The notes beneath the pieces are model-generated. The model saw only the letters and a program-made list of their open reading frames with translations, was not told the DNA's origin and made no database searches. From contig NZ_PJAI02000009.1 in NCBI RefSeq assembly GCF_002843355.2, forward strand, positions 62,001 to 126,000: a stretch of 64,000 nucleotides of DNA, in the 5' to 3' direction. This stretch comes from Colwellia echini. GTDB taxonomy: Bacteria; Pseudomonadota; Gammaproteobacteria; Enterobacterales; Alteromonadaceae. Positions 48,004-57,162 of this stretch are shown piece by piece. Positions within the stretch are counted from its first letter, which is position 1, and the number at the start of each line of letters is the position of its first letter. Made by a program: the position numbers and the translations under genes.

Positions 48004-48468
48004 ATGAATATTATTGAAGGTTCGTTTGAAGCGAAAGGCAAAAAATTCGCAATCGTAGTATCACGTTTTAACCACTTTATTGTAGACAGTTTATTAGAAG
48101 GTGCAATTGATGCCCTTAAACGTCATGGCAATGTAAATGATGACGATATTACTGTTATTCGTGTACCTGGCGCTTATGAACTTCCGCTTGTTGCTAAAAA
48201 GGTTGCGGCTAAAGGTGAATGTGACGCAATTATCGCAATTGGTGCGGTAATTCGTGGTGGCACACCGCATTTTGACTTTGTTGCAGGTGAAAGTAATAAA
48301 GGTTTAGCGCAAGTTTGTTTAGATTCAGGTATTCCTGTTTCATTTGGTGTTATTACCACAGATTCTATTGAACAAGCCATTGAGCGTGCAGGCACTAAAG
48401 CCGGTAATAAAGGTGCTGAAGCAGCTTTAGGCGCGTTAGAAATGGTTAATGTATTAGATCAAATATAA
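48004..48468 (+). CDS. ribH: 6,7-dimethyl-8-ribityllumazine synthase
   Basis: The penultimate riboflavin enzyme, 154 aa. It shows the lumazine synthase motifs [36 protein letters not shown] and [20 protein letters not shown], with the catalytic histidine in PHFDFV. It precedes nusB, as in many gammaproteobacteria, but ribBA, ribD and ribE are not here. No FMN riboswitch-like sequence lies upstream. Confidence 0.96.
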   Translation: MNIIEGSFEAKGKKFAIVVSRFNHFIVDSLLEGAIDALKRHGNVNDDDITVIRVPGAYELPLVAKKVAAKGECDAIIAIGAVIRGGTPHFDFVAGESNKGLAQVCLDSGIPVSFGVITTDSIEQAIERAGTKAGNKGAEAALGALEMVNVLDQI

Positions 48469-48558
48469 TCTATTACCCTATTTAATCTTAGCTCAACATG
48501 AACAGTGCTTTTATGGCAAATTATTATCAATAATTGATGCTATGTTTAATGCTCATAA

Positions 48559-48590
48559 TTTTTCAGTCGGTAATCTTATCGACTGAAAAA
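48559..48590. other. 11-bp stem-loop between ribH and nusB
   Basis: TTTTTCAGTCG (48559-48569) pairs with 48580-48590 over a 10-base loop. The T-run is on the 5' arm and the A-run on the 3' arm, so in neither direction does a U-tail follow the stem. It separates ribH from nusB by structure and may modulate read-through. Confidence 0.55.
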
Positions 48591-48633
48591 ATACAGTAAC
48601 CTGAGTTAAGTTTAATTAACTATATTAAGAAAA

Positions 48634-49062
48634 GTGAAACATATTTTGAAACCGTCTCCTAGAAGAAAAGCCCGTGAACTAGCTGTACAAGCAATTTATT
48701 CATGGCAAGTTAGTCAAAACCCAGCGAAGGAAATTGAAGTTAACTTTATCGCTGAAAATAGCAAACGTCGCTTTGATATTGAATATTTTCAATTGTTATT
48801 ACGTGGTGTTACTTCTGAGATTACCGATATTGATGCTGCTATTTCACCCTTCGTAGATCGTCCTCTTGATGATATAGATCAGGTGGAAAAAGCCATTTTA
48901 CGTGTAGCTGTACTTGAACTTAAAGATTGTACTGACGTGCCTTATCGTGTTGTTATCAACGAAGCTATTGAATTAGCTAAAGCATTTGCCGCTGATGACA
49001 GTCACAAATTTGTAAACGGTGTTTTAGATAAAACAGTTAAGTTAATTCGCCCTGAAGAATAA
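48634..49062 (+). CDS. nusB: Transcription antitermination factor NusB
   Basis: NusB binds the boxA RNA of rRNA operons with S10. The 142-aa protein matches E. coli NusB through KPSPRRKARELAVQAIYSWQ, VDRPLDDIDQVEKAILRVAV and VVINEAIELAKAFAADDSHKF, ending in NGVLDKTVKLI. The start may be GTG at 48634, or TTG at 48646, which gives the same N-terminus as the E. coli protein; neither has a strong ribosome binding site. Confidence 0.95.
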   Translation: MKHILKPSPRRKARELAVQAIYSWQVSQNPAKEIEVNFIAENSKRRFDIEYFQLLLRGVTSEITDIDAAISPFVDRPLDDIDQVEKAILRVAVLELKDCTDVPYRVVINEAIELAKAFAADDSHKFVNGVLDKTVKLIRPEE

Positions 49063-49100
49063 GTTATTAATATATTTATATTAGTGACGAAAGGCTTAGT

Positions 49101-50063
49101 ATGAAAGAGTTCGAATTAATAAAACAATTCTTTAGTAAACAGTTAGTTAAGCGTAAAGATGTAGTGCTTGGTATTGGTGACGATTGTGCTGTTTTAGCGC
49201 CAATTGAAAATCAAAATGTAGTGGTCACCACCGACACATTAGTTGCTGGTGTACACTTTCCACTGGATACAAGTCCTAAAGCTATTGGTCATAAAGCTGT
49301 TGCAGTCAATTTATCAGACATTGCAGCAATGGGAGCAAAGCCTAGTTGGATCTCTTTAGCTATAACTGTACCTGAAGTTGATGAAGCTTGGTTAGAAGCA
49401 TTTGCTGAAGGTGTATTTGAGTTGTGTGAGTTTTACAATGTACAACTTATTGGTGGTGATACCACCCAAGGCCCCTTAAGTATTACTATCACTGCTCAAG
49501 GGTTAACCCCTAAAGATAGTTACTTATCACGATCTGGTGCTAAAGCAGGTGATTGGCTTTATGTTACGGGTGATCTTGGTGATGCGGCTTTAGCATTACA
49601 GCAAATTACCGGTAAAGTGGAATTAGAACCACAACATATTAGCAGCATTAAAGCTAAGCTCGACTTTCCAAAACCAAGAGTATTAGCCGGACAAACATTA
49701 CGAGAGTATGCCTCTGCCGCAATTGATCTTTCTGATGGCTTAATTGCTGATTTAGGTCATATATGCCAAGCATCTAATGTTGGCGCTAATATTGTACTTG
49801 ATGCTATACCACTTTCTACAATTATGCGCGAAAGCTTACTGATTGATGATGCTCTTTCATTAGCATTATCAGGCGGCGATGACTACGAGTTATTATTTAC
49901 TGTCTCAGAAGATAATAAGGTAGGTATGGAAACGGCCATGTCACATGCTGGTACGCCTATTACTTGTATTGGTCAATTAAATACCTCACGTACTATTTCT
50001 ACCACATTAAATAATAAACCTACGTCTATTAAAGCGAATGGCTTCGAACACTTTTCAGATTAA
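49101..50063 (+). CDS. thiL: Thiamine-monophosphate kinase
   Basis: ThiL makes thiamine diphosphate from the monophosphate. The 320-aa protein has the PurM-like motifs GIGDDCAVL, TTDTLVAGVHFPLDTSP, VNLSDIAAMGAKPSWISLAI, IGGDTTQGPLSITITAQG and SGGDDYELLFTV. It follows nusB by 38 bases, which is a common gene pair (nusB-thiL-pgpA). Confidence 0.96.
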   Translation: MKEFELIKQFFSKQLVKRKDVVLGIGDDCAVLAPIENQNVVVTTDTLVAGVHFPLDTSPKAIGHKAVAVNLSDIAAMGAKPSWISLAITVPEVDEAWLEAFAEGVFELCEFYNVQLIGGDTTQGPLSITITAQGLTPKDSYLSRSGAKAGDWLYVTGDLGDAALALQQITGKVELEPQHISSIKAKLDFPKPRVLAGQTLREYASAAIDLSDGLIADLGHICQASNVGANIVLDAIPLSTIMRESLLIDDALSLALSGGDDYELLFTVSEDNKVGMETAMSHAGTPITCIGQLNTSRTISTTLNNKPTSIKANGFEHFSD

Positions 50064-50105
50064 CACTGTTAGTCATAGTTGCTCATAGTTTCAATAAAAA
50101 TGCGT

Positions 50106-50140
50106 TACTGAACATTAATTGTATCAACTAATGTTCAGTA
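50106..50140. other. Perfect 12-bp stem-loop after thiL
   Basis: TACTGAACATTA (50106-50117) pairs with 50129-50140 across an 11-base loop, 43 bases after the thiL stop and before pgpA. Only TTT follows. It may be a weak terminator. Confidence 0.55.
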
Positions 50141-50214
50141 TTTCGGAATAAGAATTAAGCTTATCAATAACCAACAACAGCTAACAGTAAACAAACCAGT
50201 TAAGAGTCTGTGAC

Positions 50215-50691
50215 ATGTCAGAGAAAAGTGTAAAAGTTAAATTTAACCTTGCTAGCCCTATACAATTTTTGGCCTTAGGTTTTGGTAGTGGTTTAGCCCC
50301 TAAAGCGCCAGGTACTTTTGGCACGCTTGCAGCTGTTCCTTTATTTTTATTGTTGAGTGGACTAACACCTTTAATTTACGGGCTAATCGTTTTAGTGATT
50401 TGTATCGCTGGCGTCTATATTTGTGGTAAAGCAGCAAGTGATGTTGGTGTACATGATCATGGAGCCATAGTCTGGGATGAGTTTGCTGGTTTTTTTATTA
50501 CCATGTTTATGATTCCGGTAAGTTGGCAAAGTATTTTAGTTGGCTTTTTGCTCTTTCGAGTTTTAGATATTGTCAAACCTTGGCCTATTTCTGTCGCAGA
50601 TAAAAAATTAACGGGTGGCTTTGGGATCATGTTTGACGATATTCTTGCTGGGATATTGGCACTGGTCATTATGCACTTTATTTTTAGCTAA
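50215..50691 (+). CDS. pgpA: Phosphatidylglycerophosphatase A
   Basis: PgpA removes phosphate from phosphatidylglycerol phosphate to give phosphatidylglycerol in the inner membrane. The 158-aa protein has FGSGLAPKAPGTFGTLAA near the start, IVWDEFAGFFITM with the conserved acidic residues, and LFRVLDIVKPWPI. Hydrophobic segments match the known four-helix form. Follows thiL as in E. coli. Confidence 0.94.
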   Translation: MSEKSVKVKFNLASPIQFLALGFGSGLAPKAPGTFGTLAAVPLFLLLSGLTPLIYGLIVLVICIAGVYICGKAASDVGVHDHGAIVWDEFAGFFITMFMIPVSWQSILVGFLLFRVLDIVKPWPISVADKKLTGGFGIMFDDILAGILALVIMHFIFS

Positions 50692-51030
50692 ATACCTCAT
50701 CATCATTTAGAACTTAATTTACAAGTTTAATTTATAACTAATGGTAAGTTCGTTATTAAGAAGCCATTTTTTGATACATTTTCTTACTTTAGATTAATAG
50801 TATTATGATTATTTATACGCTACTTTTAAGTCAGGTGATAAATAATGCTAAGTAATAAGCTTTGAAATTAAATGATAATATTTCGTTTACCTACTTGTTT
50901 TAGCATAAGTTGCCCTCAAGTCTATATTAAGTGGCACATTGTTATTCAACGATTAATATAATTGAACACAATTGCCATTTAGGTACATAGTCATTAGTAG
51001 CTAATAAGAAACAGCAAAAAAGGAATACCT
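50692..51030. other. Gap before hpf with no gene seen
   Basis: This 339-base AT-rich gap carries no convincing reading frame. A TATAAT hexamer is present at 50957-50962, but no good -35 element lies 16-18 bases upstream of it, so a promoter is possible but not shown. Confidence 0.3.
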
Positions 51031-51387
51031 ATGAAAATAAATCTTTCTGGTCATCACGTAGAAGTTAACGATACAATCAAAGAACATATAGAAGAAAAAT
51101 TTTCTAAAATTGCTAGTCATTTTCCAACACTCATAACGTTAGATGTAATTCTTTCGAAAGAACATCATAAAATTAAAGTCGAATTAACCACAAATTATGA
51201 AGGCGGACATATCTCAGCTACAGGTAGCGATGAGGTTATGTATCCAGCTATAGCAAGTGCGGCTAAAAAATTAGATGCTGCATTGAAGCATAGAAAAGGT
51301 CAATTAAAAGCTAATTTACATGCTAAACCTGAGGCAACAACGCCTGAAATTGCCCATGAAAAAGTTCAAGAGATGGACTTAAGCTAA
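51031..51387 (+). CDS. hpf: Ribosome hibernation promoting factor (HPF/YfiA family)
   Basis: A 118-aa protein of the S30AE family that binds the 30S decoding site in slow growth or cold shock. It begins KINLSGHHVEVNDTIKEHIE and contains a beta sheet region with VILSKEHHKIKVELTT and HISATGSDEVMYPAIASAAKK, then a helix ending at RKGQLKANLHAK. A tail of about 20 residues follows. Length and tail are intermediate between HPF and YfiA, so the symbol is tentative. Its terminator follows directly. Confidence 0.88.
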   Translation: MKINLSGHHVEVNDTIKEHIEEKFSKIASHFPTLITLDVILSKEHHKIKVELTTNYEGGHISATGSDEVMYPAIASAAKKLDAALKHRKGQLKANLHAKPEATTPEIAHEKVQEMDLS

Positions 51388-51415
51388 TTTCTAAAACATA
51401 AGAAATACAGCCCTA

Positions 51416-51450
51416 TAAAAACTGCTGAACTTGGTTCGCAGTTTTTTTTT
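51416..51450 (+). terminator. Rho-independent terminator after hpf
   Basis: AAAACTGC pairs with GCAGTTTT, with an inner GAAC/GTTC pair and a TTG loop, followed by a run of nine or more T. It lies 29 bases after the hpf stop. Confidence 0.9.
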
Positions 51451-51501
51451 GTCGTTTTTTTGATAACTTTATTATACAAACCTAATACACTAAGATGAAT
51501 T

Positions 51502-51661
51502 ATACCAAATGAATTAAAGAATGGAGCAAAATTCAATGAGGAAAAATAGTCAAGTTCAAGGCGCGAGATTGAGTTATTGCTGGCTTATGAGATTGAGCGT
51601 AACGCAGAAATTGATTATTTAGACCATTTGAAGATAATTGATTCATTATTTCAATTGGTAT
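51502..51661 (+). repeat. 160-bp MITE-like repeat, copy 2
   Basis: The second copy of the element at 43422, the same length and orientation. Its terminal inverted repeats are clearest here: ATACCAAATGAATTAAAGAA at the left versus ATACCAATTGAAATAATGAA as the complement of the right end, a match of about 17 of 20. No clear target-site duplication is visible. It lies between the hpf terminator and the RND adaptor gene. Confidence 0.85.
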
Positions 51662-51759
51662 TTGAATCTATTTAGGTTAATTAATTTCTATATCCCTGCT
51701 TGCTGTGCAATAATCTGTTTAATTCATACTATAAAGTATTACCGTACAAGGAATATTTG

Positions 51760-53007
51760 ATGCGCTCTATTTTTTTTAAAAAAAACCTAATAATTATAAA
51801 TAAACCTTCATTAGTTGCTATTTTAGCTTTTACTTTTGGATTATCTGCTTGCTCAGAGCCTGAGGTTAAAATGCAACCACCAGCTCCTGCAGTATCTGTT
51901 TATTCAATAAAAGCAGAATCAATAGGCGGCTATCGTGAGTTTGTTGCTCGCACCGAGGCTTTTAAAACAGCCGATTTACGGGCTCGTGTTGAAGGAGAGT
52001 TACTAGAACGTCACTTTACTGAAGGTAGTATTGTTGAAAAAGGGCAAGTGCTTTTAAAAATTGATCCCGCAGCCTATAAAGCCGCTTTATCATCGGCAAA
52101 AGCTGATTTAAGTTCTAGAATATCAGGCGAAAATAACGCGAAAAGTAACTTAAAACGCGCTAATGACCTTATTAACGATGGGTATATATCTCAATCTGAT
52201 TTTGACCGATTAACTACCGAGGAATCACAAGCAACATCTGCGGTTAAGGCGGCAGAGGCTGCGCTTGAAAAAGCAGAGCTTAATTTAAGTTATACCACCA
52301 TTACCGCACCTTTTACTGGGCGTATTGGTAAAGTCAATTATAACGTAGGTAATATTGTTAGTCCTACAAGCAATACGCTAGCAACGCTAATTGTAACAGA
52401 TCCTATTTATGTTAGTTTTCAAGTAGAAGAAAGTGTCTATATTTCCTATCAACAAGCGCATCAAGGTGCACACAAAACGGGTGGGGTTGAATTCGATATT
52501 TCATTACGCCTACCGAATAACTCTGAATACCTTGAAAAAGGTAAATTAGACTTTGCTAATACCAAAATTTCTGAAGGTATGGGTACTGTTGAATTGCGAA
52601 CTGTTTTTCCTAATCCACAGAATATAATTCTTCCAGGATTATTTGTGACCTTAACTCTTGAAAGTAAAAAGAAAGAAGAAGTAGCGTTAATTCCACAAGC
52701 TGCCGTACAAGAAAATCAACAAGGTAAATTTGTACTTATTGTTGATGCAGATAATAAAGTTAGCCAACGTCATGTGGTATTAGGTAGAAGAATTAATGCC
52801 ATGTGGGCTGTTGAAAGTGGTGTTAGTGTTGGTGAAAAAGTTATTGTTGAGGGATTACAAAAAGTTCGTTCTGGTGTTGAAGTTAATCCCGTTGAAAAAT
52901 ATGTAGATCCTTTGGTAGGTACCATTTCAGATATTGATAATAAATCAGTCGATTCAGCAAAAGTAACTGAGCCTATTAGTAGCCCTAGTGCTAAAGCTGA
53001 CAAGTAA
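51760..53007 (+). CDS. RND efflux periplasmic adaptor (membrane fusion protein)
   Basis: A 415-aa AcrA/MexE-type adaptor that links an RND pump to an outer membrane channel. It has a lipoprotein signal with lipobox LSAC (cysteine 31). The barrel-sandwich hybrid (TADLRARVEGELLERHFTEG and GQVLLKIDPAAYKAAL) flanks a coiled-coil hairpin (SDFDRLTTEESQATSAVKAA). Then come ITAPFTGRIGKVNYNVGNIV and the membrane-proximal domain. The ATG at 51760 follows AAGGAATATTTG; an upstream start at 51700 would add 20 residues. It is followed by the pump gene 10 bases later. Confidence 0.93.
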   Translation: MRSIFFKKNLIIINKPSLVAILAFTFGLSACSEPEVKMQPPAPAVSVYSIKAESIGGYREFVARTEAFKTADLRARVEGELLERHFTEGSIVEKGQVLLKIDPAAYKAALSSAKADLSSRISGENNAKSNLKRANDLINDGYISQSDFDRLTTEESQATSAVKAAEAALEKAELNLSYTTITAPFTGRIGKVNYNVGNIVSPTSNTLATLIVTDPIYVSFQVEESVYISYQQAHQGAHKTGGVEFDISLRLPNNSEYLEKGKLDFANTKISEGMGTVELRTVFPNPQNIILPGLFVTLTLESKKKEEVALIPQAAVQENQQGKFVLIVDADNKVSQRHVVLGRRINAMWAVESGVSVGEKVIVEGLQKVRSGVEVNPVEKYVDPLVGTISDIDNKSVDSAKVTEPISSPSAKADK

Positions 53008-53017
53008 GGGCGATTTT

Positions 53018-56000
53018 ATGATCAGTAAAACTTTTATTAATCGACCTAAGTTTGCTTTTGTTATATCTATTGTTATAACTATGGCAGGTTTAATTGCGCT
53101 AAACGTATTACCGGTGAATATGTACCCGGAAATTACCCCACCTCAAGTTCAAATCTCAACAGTTTACCCTGGAGCGAGTGCTCAAATTGTAGAAGAGTCG
53201 GTGATCAGGCCCATTGAAGAGCAAGTCAATGGGGTTGAAGATATGATGTATATAGAATCTTCAGCATCAAACAATGGCAGCGCTATCATCACGGTTTACT
53301 TTAAAGTGGGTACTGATGGTGATATTGCCCAAGTCAATGTGCAAAACAGAGTTGCATTAGCAACCAGTTCATTACCGTCTGAAGTAACACGACAAGGTGT
53401 TAATGTTAAGAAAAAATCGAGTTCAATGTTATTAGGTATCAACCTCTTTTCAGAACAAGAAAGCATTAATCAACTGTTTTTAAGTAACTATGCAACTAAC
53501 TATTTAACAGAGCCATTAGGACGAATTAAAGGGGTTGCCTCAGCCGAAGTCATGGGGGAAATGACCTACAGTATGCGTGCTTGGATGAACCCAGAGCGTA
53601 TGGCTTCGCTTGGCATCACGGTAACTGAAGTACAACAAGCCCTACAAGAGCAGAATATGATTGTCGCTGCCGGTAAATTAGGGGCTAGCCCAACATTACC
53701 TAACCAACAGTTTGAGTATTCTATTCAAGCAAGAGGGCGCTTACAAACACCTGATGAGTTTGGTAAAACTATTATTAGGGCTCAACGTAATGGCAACTTT
53801 ATTCGGTTAAGTGATATTGCACGTTTAGAATTAGGTGCTGAAGATTATTCGACTCAAGCAAGACTGAACGGTAAAGAAACAGCCTTCCTGGTAATTTATC
53901 AATTGCCTGACGCTAACGCGACAGAAGTTGCTACGTTAGTTAAAGCTGAAATGCTAAAGCTTGCTGAGCGCTTTCCTGATGGTTTAGAGTACGCTATTCC
54001 ATACGATACCACTGAGTTTATTAACCGCTCTATTGAAGAAGTGATGGTGACTTTATTCCAAGCGATTGTGTTAGTAATCTTAGTTGTATTTTTATTCTTA
54101 CAAAACTGGCGCGCGACCATCATCCCTACATTAGCTATCCCAGTATCACTTGTTGGTACATTTGCTTTTATGATTTTGATGGGCTATTCAATTAATACCA
54201 TTACTTTATTTGGCCTAGTTCTCGCCATCGGTATTGTGGTTGATGACGCTATAATTGTTATTGAAAATGTAGAACGTATTTTAAAAGAAGAACAGTTACC
54301 AATTAAAGAAGCAGTAACTAAAGCAATGGAGCAAGTATCAGGTCCTATTATTGCTACTACCTTGGTATTACTTGCGGTATTTGTTCCTGTTGCTTTTATG
54401 CCTGGTATAACTGGGGAGTTGTATAAACAATTCTCTGTTACTATTTCTTTTGCAGTAATTATCTCTTCAATCAATGCACTAACCCTAAGTCCTGCACTAT
54501 GTACGGTATTGTTAAGTGCAGATAAAATGAAACCAATTAAGTGGTTACTTCCATTTGAACGTCTCATTATTACTGTGACAGGTAAGTACAGTAATACGGT
54601 TGGCTTTTTACTTAAACGTTTAGCCAGAGTAGGACTTTTTATTGGCTTAATTTTCATCAGTGCCGGTTGGTTAACATCAGTAGTTCCAACAGGTTTTTTA
54701 CCTGCTGAAGATCAAGGTTACTTGTTTGTTGATATTCAATTACCAGATGCCGCATCTAGTAATCGTACTCAAGCGGTTGTCGATAAAATAACGCCTGTTA
54801 TTTTAAATGATGCTGCCGTAGATGACGTGATTACCGTTGCAGGCTATTCATTATTAGGTGGTGCGGGTTCAAATAATGCACTGGCTATTATCATTCTTAA
54901 AGATTGGGAAGAACGTACTGCACCAGAGCTTGGTTTAAAGCAGGTAATTCCAAGGTTAATGGGGCAATTATGGACAATGCCTGATGCCCAAATTATGGTG
55001 TTTAATCCGCCACCTATTCCAGGTTTAGGTAATAGCTCAGGTTTTGATTTTAAATTACAAGACAGTGAAGGGCGAGATCCTGCAGAATTAGCGCAAGTAA
55101 TGAATGGTCTTATTTATGAAGCTAATCAACGACCTGAATTATCGCGTGTTTTTAGTACTTTTAGAGCCAATGTTCCGCAATATTTTTTAGATGTTGATCG
55201 TAATAAAGCTAAAGCACAAGGTGTTGCTTTGTCTGATATATTTCTTACATTACAAGCGCAATTGGGTTCATTATATATCAATGACTTTAGTCAATTCGGT
55301 CGTACTTATAGAGTAACTATTCAAGCGGAAAGTAAATATAGAGCCGATCCTACTGATTTACGTTTTTACTTTGTACGTAATAAAGATAATGAAATGGTGC
55401 CGTTAACAACCTTAGCAAGTGTTAAACCTATTCTTGGTGCAACAACGATTAGTCACTTTAACTTGTATCGTAGCGCAAGTATTACAGGACAAGCATCTCC
55501 TGGATATTCTTCAGGGCAATCTATACAAATAATGGAAGAGTTAGCGAGTAACCTGCCTAACGGTTATATATACGAGTGGTCAGGGCAGTCTAAACAGGAA
55601 TTAGAAGCGGGTAACTTAGCACCAATATTATTTGGCTTAGCTATTATCTTTGTTTATTTATTCCTTGTTGCTCAATATGAAAGTTGGACTATTCCTTTTT
55701 CTGTAATAGCTGCTGTACCACTAGCACTGTTTGGCGCTATGCTGGCTTTGTATACCATAGGTATGGCAAATAATATTTATGCGCAAGTAGGCTTGGTTTT
55801 GTTAATAGGGCTTTCGACAAAAACTGCTATTTTAATCGTTGAATTTGCCATGGAACAAAGAGCTGCAGGTGAGACCATTATTAACTCTGCACTTAACGCT
55901 GCAAAAATGCGTTTTCGGGCGGTATTAATGACAGCCTTTTCGTTTATTCTTGGCGTTTTACCACTTGTATTTGCCACGGGAGCAGGAGCTGGAAGCCGTG

Positions 56001-56131
56001 TTTCATTAGGTGTCACTGTGTTAGCAGGGATGATTGCGGCAACCTTATTTGGCACCTTGTTTGTCCCTTACTTTTACTTATTAGTGCAACGAATGCGTGA
56101 AAAGTTTAAAGGTGAATCTGATCTTAACTAA
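53018..56131 (+). CDS. RND multidrug efflux pump (HAE1/AcrB-MexF family)
   Basis: An inner-membrane proton-driven exporter of 1037 aa with twelve membrane helices and two large periplasmic loops. It starts FINRPKFAFVISIVITMAG and has the family motifs VNMYPEITPPQVQISTVYPG, LVLAIGIVVDDAIIVIENVE (the DD proton relay), and GLSTKTAILIVEFAMEQRAAG in the second half. The start at ATG 53018 is preferred to an in-frame codon 30 bases upstream. No outer membrane channel or repressor gene is adjacent, so it probably uses a shared TolC. Confidence 0.94.
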   Translation: MISKTFINRPKFAFVISIVITMAGLIALNVLPVNMYPEITPPQVQISTVYPGASAQIVEESVIRPIEEQVNGVEDMMYIESSASNNGSAIITVYFKVGTDGDIAQVNVQNRVALATSSLPSEVTRQGVNVKKKSSSMLLGINLFSEQESINQLFLSNYATNYLTEPLGRIKGVASAEVMGEMTYSMRAWMNPERMASLGITVTEVQQALQEQNMIVAAGKLGASPTLPNQQFEYSIQARGRLQTPDEFGKTIIRAQRNGNFIRLSDIARLELGAEDYSTQARLNGKETAFLVIYQLPDANATEVATLVKAEMLKLAERFPDGLEYAIPYDTTEFINRSIEEVMVTLFQAIVLVILVVFLFLQNWRATIIPTLAIPVSLVGTFAFMILMGYSINTITLFGLVLAIGIVVDDAIIVIENVERILKEEQLPIKEAVTKAMEQVSGPIIATTLVLLAVFVPVAFMPGITGELYKQFSVTISFAVIISSINALTLSPALCTVLLSADKMKPIKWLLPFERLIITVTGKYSNTVGFLLKRLARVGLFIGLIFISAGWLTSVVPTGFLPAEDQGYLFVDIQLPDAASSNRTQAVVDKITPVILNDAAVDDVITVAGYSLLGGAGSNNALAIIILKDWEERTAPELGLKQVIPRLMGQLWTMPDAQIMVFNPPPIPGLGNSSGFDFKLQDSEGRDPAELAQVMNGLIYEANQRPELSRVFSTFRANVPQYFLDVDRNKAKAQGVALSDIFLTLQAQLGSLYINDFSQFGRTYRVTIQAESKYRADPTDLRFYFVRNKDNEMVPLTTLASVKPILGATTISHFNLYRSASITGQASPGYSSGQSIQIMEELASNLPNGYIYEWSGQSKQELEAGNLAPILFGLAIIFVYLFLVAQYESWTIPFSVIAAVPLALFGAMLALYTIGMANNIYAQVGLVLLIGLSTKTAILIVEFAMEQRAAGETIINSALNAAKMRFRAVLMTAFSFILGVLPLVFATGAGAGSRVSLGVTVLAGMIAATLFGTLFVPYFYLLVQRMREKFKGESDLN

Positions 56132-56313
56132 CCTGAGAACAGGATGATTAAATTGTAAAGTATAACAATATAACTGTTTGTACTCACGAATCTACAATAG
56201 TTTTAGTTATTATCCTTCAAGGCGGGAAAACGAATAATTAAGGCTGTTGTAGCACTTTGCTTATCCAGAACTCAGGTTAATTAGAGAGTTAACTTCAACA
56301 AAAGCGCAAACCC

Positions 56314-56349
56314 AAAAAAAGGGCACATAAAATTATGTGCCCTTTTTAT
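56314..56349 (-). terminator. Bidirectional terminator
   Basis: GGGCACATAA (56321-56330) pairs with TTATGTGCCC (56333-56342), with A's on the left and T's on the right, so it can end transcripts in both directions: the DUF2986 gene on the minus strand and the RND operon on the plus strand. Confidence 0.9.
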
Positions 56350-56362
56350 TATATTTTTCGCG

Positions 56363-56515
56363 TTACTCTGACGCTTGCAGATTTTCTTCTTCTGCTGCAA
56401 GTCTAGCTCGCTCTGCTTTCGATACATACTTAGGTTTATTACTAGTATGTAATTTTGCATTAGATTTTTTTACTTTCTTTTTCAGAATATTGTTCATTTT
56501 CTTTTTTCTATTCAT
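56363..56515 (-). CDS. DUF2986 basic mini-protein
   Basis: A 50-residue, strongly basic protein. It begins NRKKKMNNILKKKVKKSNAK and ends in SKAERARLAAEEENLQASE, with a KPKYVSKAERARLA core that matches the DUF2986 family of Alteromonadales and vibrios. The start has AGAGATATTAAA upstream; an internal Met at residue 7 is an alternative. A bidirectional terminator follows its stop. The function is unknown. Confidence 0.8.
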   Translation of the reverse strand: MNRKKKMNNILKKKVKKSNAKLHTSNKPKYVSKAERARLAAEEENLQASE

Positions 56516-56530
56516 TTTAATATCTCTACG

Positions 56531-56959
56531 CTAAAAAATAATAACAATAAGCATTAATGGCAAATACGGGTAAATAACCGTTGGCTTTAACGCATTAGCA
56601 ATATACTCAGCAATAAGCGCTGTAACACCTGAACGGTTAGCATGCCATTGTGTATAAAATAAGTAAGGAATAGTGTCAGTATCAGTAGTTAATAACGCTA
56701 ATTTCTCTTCTACGGCAATTATCGCACTTTCAGTGCGTTGCTGAAAGGTTTTCCAAATACCTTCTTGTAACCACAGAGTGGCTAAAAGTAGCAGACCAAC
56801 AAAGGTTGATATTGAATAAATAACTGAAACTAAGCATATTAATATAGCTACAATCTTGATTATTAAAGCATATTTTTCATAATCTTCATGACTATTATGT
56901 AAAGTTTGCCATTGCGCTAGAAGTTTCTGGCTGATTAATTGATTTGAATCTGTTGTCAT
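56531..56959 (-). CDS. Two-region membrane protein of unknown function
   Basis: I do not recognise this protein. In the 142-aa form it has a hydrophobic pair of helices at about residues 36-70 (IIKIVAILICLVSVIYS then FVGLLLLATLW). A cytoplasmic or periplasmic middle follows, and a last hydrophobic segment lies at the C-terminus (PYLPLMLIVIIF). The ATG at 56959 is preferred to a TTG 27 bases upstream. It lies 15 bases before the DUF2986 gene on the same strand, and the two may share a transcript. It is divergent from dbpA. Confidence 0.6.
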   Translation of the reverse strand: MTTDSNQLISQKLLAQWQTLHNSHEDYEKYALIIKIVAILICLVSVIYSISTFVGLLLLATLWLQEGIWKTFQQRTESAIIAVEEKLALLTTDTDTIPYLFYTQWHANRSGVTALIAEYIANALKPTVIYPYLPLMLIVIIF

Positions 56960-57162
56960 AGGTTTGAAGTTACTGGGGTTGTACAAAAATTACTGGTATT
57001 ATGCGCGCAATATCTTTTTCATGAAAGTTTCTTCTTTGTTGATTAGGCTACTTTATGTTTGCATGGTAAGCAAAACTGAAGTTTTTATGATTTTTAGCTT
57101 AATAATACCATTAACAAATGGCTTAAGCACTTTAGCAAATAATATAACCAGAGGCGTTTATT

